DNA from: an uncultured Prevotellaceae bacterium
GTDB lineage: Bacteria; Bacteroidota; Bacteroidia; Bacteroidales; Bacteroidaceae
Assembly (NCBI GenBank): GCA_937893145.1
Contig: CALBJW010000146.1
Span: 1-11,158, forward strand
Length of the DNA stretch: 11,158 nt
Direction: 5' to 3'
Numbering within the stretch: position 1 is the first letter of the stretch; the number at the start of each line of letters is the position of its first letter. Positions 5,679-11,158 of this stretch are shown here, piece by piece. Position numbers and translations under genes: made by a program. The notes under the pieces are model-generated. The model had not been told where the DNA came from and searched no databases. It saw only the letters and a program-made list of their open reading frames with translations.

Positions 5679-5763
5679 TCACTTTTACTGCTAATATTCC
5701 TTAATCTTATATAATATTTAAATAAAATAAGGTATTTTTATGCTAATGCAGAGCAATTAGTCC

Positions 5764-5946
5764 TTATTCGTTGTCAGGGAGAAACTGATCGAACTCGGTT
5801 CCTTGCCAGTTGCACCAATCCTTAGTGAGCATATCTTCTTCAGGATCTGCATCCAAGTCGTAAGCAGGGAAACTAATTGCCACCATCTTCATGAGAGACA
5901 CTTCGCAAGTCTCCAATACTGGTTTGATATATAATTTCTTTTCCAT
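5764..5946 (-). CDS. Small acidic peptide, 60 aa, of unknown function
   Basis: This 60-residue product has no family I can name. It begins MEKKLYIKPVLETCEV, followed by a short hydrophobic patch (SLMKMVAISF, 17-26) and an acidic, aromatic C-terminal half with DADPEED (32-38), two tryptophans (W44, W47) and cysteines at 14 and 45. The lysine-rich start with tyrosine and proline (KxYxxP-like) is a pattern I recall from many short Bacteroidales proteins. There is no clear signal peptide: the hydrophobic patch is short and is preceded by acidic residues. The start codon lies one base after the stop of the 860-aa gene, so translation is probably coupled and the gene belongs to the same operon. It could be a small secreted or regulatory peptide or a precursor peptide; no modification enzyme is adjacent. 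No convincing terminator follows. Confidence 0.7.
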   Translation of the reverse strand: MEKKLYIKPVLETCEVSLMKMVAISFPAYDLDADPEEDMLTKDWCNWQGTEFDQFLPDNE

Positions 5947-5947
5947 A

Positions 5948-8530
5948 TTACTTAACCATGATTTTCTTGTTGCCGATGATATAAACTACTCCCTTCTCCA
6001 ACTTCTGAACCTTGCGGCCATTGAGGTCGTAAACCACGTTAGTGTTTGTGCCTTCAATCTTGGCGATAGAAGTTTCTTCAGGTTTCTCAGTGTTCATGAT
6101 GAGCTTGCTTTCGCTCACTTCTGGAAGTTCGAGATAACTGCGGTAAGCCTTAGTAGTGATAGGTTTTGCAGGGTTCACGCGATAGAATGCGAGGACATCA
6201 TCCTGGTTCTGGAGGATGAACTGAGTGTTCTTGTTAAGACGAAGGCTGTTAGTGCAACCGATGAAGAGATTGCCTTCACTGCTGTGGATAGGAGCCACTT
6301 CCTTAGTGACGAACGAAGTAGCAGGCAATGTGAGAGATGTGCCTTCCTCGCTGTAGATGAGAACTGGTTCGAATGCAGGGATTGTGCCTTCAACCTCAGC
6401 CAACATGATGTAGCCGTTCTCAACCGATTCTGCTGTGAATGCCTGGATGCCTTCAGGAAGTGTGACATCAGCTGGGTAGCACAATGTTGACCAATGATTA
6501 GCGAGTGAGAGCTGTGATTCAGCAAGTTCTGTTGGAGCATACTTGAAACCACGGATATTGTCGATGTAGTTGTAGCGACCTGAGAAGCGGAGGTAGTAGT
6601 AACCGTCTGCAGGAGCAGTCCATGTGAGAACGGCGAGAGTGTTGTTTGCTGCAGGAGTTTCGCTGAATGCAACCTCCCAAGTCTCACCATTATCAACGGA
6701 ATATTCCATAGTGAGAGTCTCGTCGTCCCAAGGAAGGAGAGCCTCAAGTTCGATGACGTCGCCTTCGTTAGCCATAAGACGAGGAGTAGTGAGAGTGTTG
6801 TCTGCCGAATAACGACCTGCATAAGCCATTTGAGTTCCGTTTCCATAACTTGGCTTGTTTTCTACAGTCCAACCATTGTTTGTCCACAATGCAGGAATAC
6901 CATTCTCGAAGTCTTCCTCGAATGTATCTGGGTCTTGAGCAATAGCAGTCACGTTGATAGAAACAGCTTCAACACCTTCCTCCTTAGGCTGGATAGAGAT
7001 TGTGCCTTCCTTTTTGCCGTATTCCTCGTCGAAGATGTAGTTGACAGTGAGAGTCTTGTTTTCACCAGCAGCAATAGTCATCGCTGTCTCCGAAACTGTG
7101 AAGTGTTCAGGAGCGGAAGTAGTGATGTCAATGTTGAGTTCACCAGTACCGATATTGCTGATAGTGTATTCGTGAGCACCGTTTTCCTTCATGAAACCGA
7201 AGTTGTCTGTGATGACATTTCCCTCAGCAACACCAGGACCAGCGATAGTCATGACAGGACCTTCAACGAGAGAGAAACCGTAGAAGTCATCGAGTGCAAT
7301 GTACTGGCCTGCGAGAGCAATGTAGTGAGCCGAAGTTGGGAAGTTGGAGATTGTTGTTTCCTTCCAAACCTCGTATTCTGCATCAGAACCATACTTGTCT
7401 CCGAACTTAGTCCAATTCTTGCCATCTTCAGAAGTGTAGATGTTGAAGTAAGCAGATGAATAAGTAGAAGTGGTGTTCTTGCTGTAACGGATGTAGAGAA
7501 CATCGTCCTCAGTCACATTGATAAGAGGAGAAGCGATGCGACCATTACCACTATATGAGCTGTAGTAGCCAATCTTTGCACAACCATCAGCGATAGTCCA
7601 GTTGCCTGTGTCGATAGTCCAGTCTTCTGGAGCTTCGTTGAAGTCAAGGTAGAGCTTTGCAGGGTCGCGAACAATACCGCTAAGACTGAGAGTGAACGCA
7701 TCGAGTCCCTCAGGAGTGATAGTGAGAGTACCATTCTTTGTACCGTATGTTTCGGCATTCTGAGAGATTGTGATAGTCATTTCCTCATCAGCTTTGAGAG
7801 TGATTGATGATTCAGAAGCGGTATAGTCACCTTCGCAAGCGATAGTTGCAGCCATGGTTTCTGTACCTGAGTTCTTCACTGTGTATTCAGTAGAAGTCTC
7901 GCCTGCAGAGAGACCGAAGTTAAATGTGCTTCCATTCTTCACATTTGCACCATCCTTCAAAACTGAAAGACGAGGACCTGCAGCCTGTTCATAAGTGTTG
8001 AAAACAACATCGTCGATAGCTGCACGACTAAGACAGATGGCGATGAGACGAGGTTCTGTGCCGAGGTCAACAGTGCATTCCTCCCAAGTAGTGCTTGTGA
8101 GAGTCCAGTACTTGAAAGAAGATGAGCCAACCTTCTTGTACGAATCACCGTCTGCTTCTACCTCATAAAGGTCAACGTAACCCTTTGTAGAAGAGCTTGA
8201 AGATGTTTTGCGAGCATAGAAAGAGAATGTGCCTGTCAACTGAGTTGGGATGACTACGATGGCAGAATTTGTTGATGAATACGAAGCCTCAAGAGACTTC
8301 TTCGAACCATTGTAGGCTGTGGACCACAAACCATAGTTTGTTGAACCTGCACCTGTGTAGATAGTACCGCCAACAATTTTCCAACCGTTGGAAAGTCCCT
8401 TTCCATATCCCCAAGAGTCTGTATCTGTGATAGTGACTGATTCAAAGTCTTCTGTTACAGTTTCTGCTTGTACAGAAGTGTTTGCAAAGAAAGCAAACAG
8501 ACTCAATGCTGCGAGTTTAAGAATCTTCAT
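5948..8530 (-). CDS. Secreted multidomain surface protein (choice-of-anchor J/D-like modules, type IX-like tail)
   Basis: This 860-aa exported protein begins with a signal peptide (1-22, ending VQA before ET). It then alternates two module types. The first resembles 'choice-of-anchor J' (MAM/jelly-roll-like) domains: about 24-180 (EDFESVTI; IDDVVFN), 292-420 (LYLDFNEAPEDWTI; ALDDFYGF) and 537-663 (FEEDFENGIPALW; YIDNIRGFKY). Between these are two Ig-like modules similar to ASPM/SPD-2/Hydin or 'choice-of-anchor D' domains, about 185-288 and 424-532, each with a TVKNSGT/TISNIGT strand. Residues about 670-800 resemble a module of Prevotella secreted proteins (NHWSTLCYPADVTLPEG). The end, VVYDLNGRKVQKLEKG (832-847) then a basic strand, fits a Por/type IX secretion C-terminal sorting tail. 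No catalytic motif is visible, so binding or adhesion is more likely than enzymatic action. It is 24 bases downstream of the propeller gene. Confidence 0.85.
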   Translation of the reverse strand: MKILKLAALSLFAFFANTSVQAETVTEDFESVTITDTDSWGYGKGLSNGWKIVGGTIYTGAGSTNYGLWSTAYNGSKKSLEASYSSTNSAIVVIPTQLTGTFSFYARKTSSSSSTKGYVDLYEVEADGDSYKKVGSSSFKYWTLTSTTWEECTVDLGTEPRLIAICLSRAAIDDVVFNTYEQAAGPRLSVLKDGANVKNGSTFNFGLSAGETSTEYTVKNSGTETMAATIACEGDYTASESSITLKADEEMTITISQNAETYGTKNGTLTITPEGLDAFTLSLSGIVRDPAKLYLDFNEAPEDWTIDTGNWTIADGCAKIGYYSSYSGNGRIASPLINVTEDDVLYIRYSKNTTSTYSSAYFNIYTSEDGKNWTKFGDKYGSDAEYEVWKETTISNFPTSAHYIALAGQYIALDDFYGFSLVEGPVMTIAGPGVAEGNVITDNFGFMKENGAHEYTISNIGTGELNIDITTSAPEHFTVSETAMTIAAGENKTLTVNYIFDEEYGKKEGTISIQPKEEGVEAVSINVTAIAQDPDTFEEDFENGIPALWTNNGWTVENKPSYGNGTQMAYAGRYSADNTLTTPRLMANEGDVIELEALLPWDDETLTMEYSVDNGETWEVAFSETPAANNTLAVLTWTAPADGYYYLRFSGRYNYIDNIRGFKYAPTELAESQLSLANHWSTLCYPADVTLPEGIQAFTAESVENGYIMLAEVEGTIPAFEPVLIYSEEGTSLTLPATSFVTKEVAPIHSSEGNLFIGCTNSLRLNKNTQFILQNQDDVLAFYRVNPAKPITTKAYRSYLELPEVSESKLIMNTEKPEETSIAKIEGTNTNVVYDLNGRKVQKLEKGVVYIIGNKKIMVK

Positions 8531-8554
8531 AATGCGTGTTTATTTTAAGTGTTA

Positions 8555-9784
8555 TTACTTCTTGTAAATCTTCTTAGTGGTGTTACCCGACTTCACGATG
8601 TAGAGTCCCTTAGTCATCATGTCGGCAGAAACCTGCTGACCAGAAGCGTTGTAAACCTTGATGTCGTTAGCGTTCTCTGCTTCAACCGAGAGGATACCAT
8701 CAGCTTCAGGCTTAATATCTGTGCCATCAGCACCTACAACCCAAAGGCATGAGAAGGCGATACGATTAGGGATGTTTGCAATCTTTGTAGCCTTACCAGT
8801 CTCGATGTCAACCTCGTAAAGAGCTGTGTCGTACTTGCCGTTTGTTCTCCACTCCTTGTCGCTGAGTGATGACCATGAGCCCCAGTCGTTGATGCCCTTA
8901 CCACTGTTCACATAACCGTTCCAGTACATCTTGCCAGTCTTGTGGTCGAAACAAGCAGCCTGACGCTTGAACTGTGATTCAACACCTGAATGAGTGTACA
9001 TCTCAACCTCCTCAGGGTCGCCCTCATCATTGATGATTGTCTTTGTTGCCATCAAACCAGTTGTGCAGTCGAACTCAACCATTGTGCCACCACTTGTCAT
9101 TGAGTAAAGGTGACCAGTTGGGGAACAAGCCAAAGTTACGAAGTTGTCGTAATACACACCAGGAGTAATCTGAGTGATTTTCATTGTTTCGAGGTCGATA
9201 GTGCAGATTGCATATCCAGCATCAGTTGTGTAGCCCTCATCAATGTCCTCCTGGTCCAAATCATCAGAACCTTCAGGAAGAACAACGTCTGTAAGGTAGA
9301 ACAGACCGTAAACCTTTCCATCAACTGGGTTGTATGTCATACCGCGTGACTCAAGGTTAGCAGACTTTGGGTAACGCTCAGAAGAGAGAAGTTCGAAAGT
9401 CTTGGCGTCCCACTTGCGAACAACAAACTCCATAACGCCGCTTTCGTCGGCATCTGGGTCCTCATGACTCATGACAGTATAGATGATTCCATCGATGTAG
9501 AGCGAACCTGAGTTGCCATACATCAAGTTGTCGTAGTGTACAAGATTTGATTTGAGACTGCTGTCGTTCATGTCGAGTGACCAGAGACCAACGTCGCCTC
9601 TGAATTCTGCCTTACCAGTCTCAGCGTTCCATCCAAGGTATTCGTACTTTGTGTCGTCGCCATCATCATAGCGCATCGTGTTTTTTACTCCGTAGAACTG
9701 TACGGTTTGTGCTACTGCTACAGCAGCTGTTGTGCATAAAGAGATTGCAAGTGCAACCAATCGTGATTTGTAGATGTTTGTCAT
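8555..9784 (-). CDS. Secreted beta-propeller-like protein with type IX-like sorting tail
   Basis: This 409-aa protein has a signal peptide (about 1-25, ending AVA before QTV). The mature part contains repeated short strands with turns typical of beta-propellers: LYIDGIIYTVMSH, RGMTYNPVDGKVYGLFY, YAICTIDLETMKITQITPG, LACSPTGHLYSMTSGGTMVEFD, AACFDHKTGKMYWNGYV and TALYEVDIETGKATKIANI. Each blade pairs an 'x-G-x-x-Y' strand with a 'D-x-x-T-G' turn. The end, IKVYNASGQQV followed by KGLYIVKSGNTTKKIYKK, matches a Por/type IX sorting tail, so it should be sent to the surface or outside. No enzyme motif is seen; propellers of this kind usually bind proteins or glycans. It is first in the operon with the 860-aa protein and the 60-aa peptide, under the promoter at 9824-9855. 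Confidence 0.8.
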   Translation of the reverse strand: MTNIYKSRLVALAISLCTTAAVAVAQTVQFYGVKNTMRYDDGDDTKYEYLGWNAETGKAEFRGDVGLWSLDMNDSSLKSNLVHYDNLMYGNSGSLYIDGIIYTVMSHEDPDADESGVMEFVVRKWDAKTFELLSSERYPKSANLESRGMTYNPVDGKVYGLFYLTDVVLPEGSDDLDQEDIDEGYTTDAGYAICTIDLETMKITQITPGVYYDNFVTLACSPTGHLYSMTSGGTMVEFDCTTGLMATKTIINDEGDPEEVEMYTHSGVESQFKRQAACFDHKTGKMYWNGYVNSGKGINDWGSWSSLSDKEWRTNGKYDTALYEVDIETGKATKIANIPNRIAFSCLWVVGADGTDIKPEADGILSVEAENANDIKVYNASGQQVSADMMTKGLYIVKSGNTTKKIYKK

Positions 9785-9801
9785 TTGTTTTGTATGTTAA
9801 T

Positions 9802-9947
9802 ATGTGATTTTGTTTTCGGTGCGCAAAATTAAGTAAATTAAAAATATAGTACAAATAAACATATTTCACCTGCGACAAAATTGCTGAATCTGCAATAAAA
9901 AGGTGTCTTTTGAAGCAAAAGATGTATTAAAAGCATGTGATTTTGTT
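9802..9947. repeat. 13-base direct repeat in the divergent intergenic region
   Basis: ATGTGATTTTGTT occurs at 9802-9814 and again at 9935-9947, in the same orientation, within the 216-base gap between the secreted-protein operon and the TPR gene. The left copy falls in the leader of the minus-strand operon. The right copy lies upstream of the putative -7 box of the plus-strand gene. It may be an operator for a regulator that acts on both, or chance in A/T-rich DNA. Confidence 0.5.
9824..9855 (-). promoter_or_regulatory. Promoter of the secreted-protein operon
   Basis: On the minus strand, -33 TTTG (complement of 9852-9855) and -7 TAATTTTG (complement of 9824-9831) are 20 bases apart, a full Bacteroidetes match. 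The leader to the ATG at 9784 would be about 33 bases and includes one copy of the 13-base direct repeat (9802-9814). Confidence 0.75.
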
Positions 9948-9957
9948 ATTTTTTTGC

Positions 9958-9965
9958 TAATTTTG
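9958..9965 (+). promoter_or_regulatory. Possible -7 box for the TPR gene
   Basis: TAATTTTG fits the Bacteroidetes -7 consensus and lies 35 bases before the ATG at 10001. A TTTG at 9942-9945 is only 12 bases upstream, too close for a normal -33 box, so the upstream element is uncertain and may be replaced by an activator. Confidence 0.45.
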
Positions 9966-10000
9966 CAATCGTTTTTGTTAAAAAAGCAAATGACCACTAT

Positions 10001-11158
10001 ATGTTGAAACACCTTATTATATTATATACGACATTCATAATTTTGCCGATTTCATCATTCGCACAAGGGCAGAAAGAGACCATTTCTTCGCTCTCCATCA
10101 AGTGTGAAAAGGCACGAAGTTTGTCGCAGTACGAGAAACTTGACACCTATTCTTCGCAGCTTCTGGATTTGGCAAAACAGAAAAAAGACAAGCGCGCCGA
10201 GACGTATGCCTACTTCTACAATGGACTCTCGAAATTGTTCAACGGTAAGGGAGATGAATCGCAAAAGATGCACGACAAGGCAGAGTCGATGTCGGTTGAG
10301 ATTGGTAATGATTCTGTGAGAGCTTTGGTGTATAATGCAAAGGGCATTTACCATGCGATGATGCAGAACAATAGCTTTGTGGCACAGCAGTATTTCATCA
10401 AAAGCTTGGAGTTGGCTAAGAAGGTTGACTACGAAGAATTGTGCCATAGAGTTCGTGGAAACCTCCTCACGCTATCCCATTCTATGGGCGATTCCATAGC
10501 CTACGAGATAGCCACAGAGGTGTATGAGTTCGGACAAAAGCAGCATAATGATGAGCAACTTGCGATGGGTGCCTACTATCTTGCAAGTTATTTCTATTCG
10601 CACGACAACTTTGTTGAGACCGAGAAATACCTCAAGGTAGCACTCGACACATACGATAAATATCCTTACGAGGATATCCCTTCCGTGTATCTGTTGTATG
10701 CAAAGATGCAGATTACTCAAGGCAAATATGATAAGGCTGAGGGTTTTGTGAAGCAGGCAATCACGCTTGCCCAAAAGTACAAACAGGTCTCGATGGAGGT
10801 GGATGGCTACATCACTTACGCCGAATTGTTGAACAAAAAACATAAGTATCAGGAGTCGAACGACATGTTGCAGCACGCTGTGCAACTGGCGGAAAGCATC
10901 GAGTTGAGCAGTAAGGAGATTGACTGCAATCAGTTGATGGCTAAGAACTTCATGGCATTAGACAAGAAAAGCGAAGCTATTGCTTGTCTTGAAAAGGCAA
11001 ACAACTTGCTCTCTGAGAAAGGTAAGTTCAACATGCAACGCCTGTCGCACGAACTGCGTATCATGCGCGACATAGAGAAAACCGAGATGGAGGCAAAGCT
11101 GAGAAAGGAACAGATTGCCGCCCAGCGCAAGGTGATGATTATGCTCTTTGTGGTTGTG
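10001..11158 (+). CDS. TPR-containing exported sensor protein, 3' end beyond the window (probable histidine kinase or regulator)
   Basis: An uninterrupted frame of 386 codons starts at the ATG at 10001 and is still open at the last base, so only the N-terminal part is present. The start MLKHLIILYTTFIILPISSFAQG is a signal peptide (cleavage after about residue 21). Residues about 30-340 are helical TPR-like repeats, for example NAKGIYHAMMQNN (112-124), LAMGAYYLASYFYSHDNFVETEKYL (187-211) and LLYAKMQITQGKYDKAEGFVKQAI (231-254). A charged linker (EKTEMEAKLRKEQIAAQRK, 359-377) leads into a hydrophobic stretch (VMIMLFVVV) at the edge, the start of a membrane segment. In Bacteroidales this order, signal peptide, periplasmic TPR, membrane helix, usually precedes a histidine kinase core or a LuxR/HTH domain. 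It diverges from the secreted-protein operon. The missing part decides the assignment. Confidence 0.85.
   Translation, partial: MLKHLIILYTTFIILPISSFAQGQKETISSLSIKCEKARSLSQYEKLDTYSSQLLDLAKQKKDKRAETYAYFYNGLSKLFNGKGDESQKMHDKAESMSVEIGNDSVRALVYNAKGIYHAMMQNNSFVAQQYFIKSLELAKKVDYEELCHRVRGNLLTLSHSMGDSIAYEIATEVYEFGQKQHNDEQLAMGAYYLASYFYSHDNFVETEKYLKVALDTYDKYPYEDIPSVYLLYAKMQITQGKYDKAEGFVKQAITLAQKYKQVSMEVDGYITYAELLNKKHKYQESNDMLQHAVQLAESIELSSKEIDCNQLMAKNFMALDKKSEAIACLEKANNLLSEKGKFNMQRLSHELRIMRDIEKTEMEAKLRKEQIAAQRKVMIMLFVVV

Noticed and set aside
5690..5763. A terminator after the 60-aa peptide gene
   Set aside because: Only a 5-bp stem (CTAAT with ATTAG on the minus strand) without a T-run is visible, which is too weak to call.
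5891..7459. Plus-strand open frames (199 and 209 codons) opposite the 860-aa gene
   Set aside because: They are antisense shadows of a gene with a signal peptide, recognisable modules and a sorting tail.
10055..11130. Minus-strand open frames (66 to 137 codons) at the right end
   Set aside because: They are opposite the continuous plus-strand TPR frame that starts at 10001, which has a signal peptide and repeat pattern.

Overview
The window looks like the chromosome of a member of Bacteroidales, most likely Prevotella or a close relative. Several promoters fit the Bacteroidetes pattern, with a -7 box TAnnTTTG and a TTTG-like -33 box 18-20 bases upstream. The tRNA gene has no encoded CCA. The protein content is typical of the group: Bacteroidales-type lipoproteins, a small outer-membrane barrel, and secreted proteins with type IX (Por)-like C-terminal tails. 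I see no transposase, integrase, phage gene or CRISPR array.

Layout. Positions 1-448 hold no gene but are dense in repeats: a 15-base periodic repeat, a long imperfect palindrome, and an 8-base array that ends just before a promoter. The promoter serves a 136-aa lipoprotein (449-859, +). A bidirectional terminator separates it from a self-inhibited Fic protein (940-1683, -). Next come a tRNA-Leu(CAA) gene with its own promoter and terminator (-) and an outer-membrane beta-barrel protein (2073-2720, +). A second palindrome and a shared terminator follow. Then a minus-strand group runs from an OmpA-type lipoprotein (5570-4731), across a third palindrome, to an ACT-domain regulator (4596-4324) and a UPF0210/PFL-family protein (4321-2885).

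The right half is one minus-strand operon: a secreted beta-propeller-like protein (9784-8555), an 860-aa multidomain surface protein (8530-5948) and a 60-aa peptide gene one base downstream (5946-5764). Diverging from it on the plus strand is a gene open at the right edge (10001 to 11158), with a signal peptide, TPR-like repeats and the start of a membrane segment. It is probably a TPR sensor kinase or regulator. The arrangement suggests, but does not prove, that the sensor controls the secreted-protein operon.

The most unusual signal is non-coding. Three unrelated palindromes (121-276, 2721-2857, 4635-4719) share one architecture: each arm consists of 3-4 tandem copies of a 7-9 base word, the word differs from element to element, and the core is structured. 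Two further tandem arrays (1-90 and 283-330) resemble single arms of such elements. The 60-aa peptide and the divergent sensor/operon unit are the next most interesting items.
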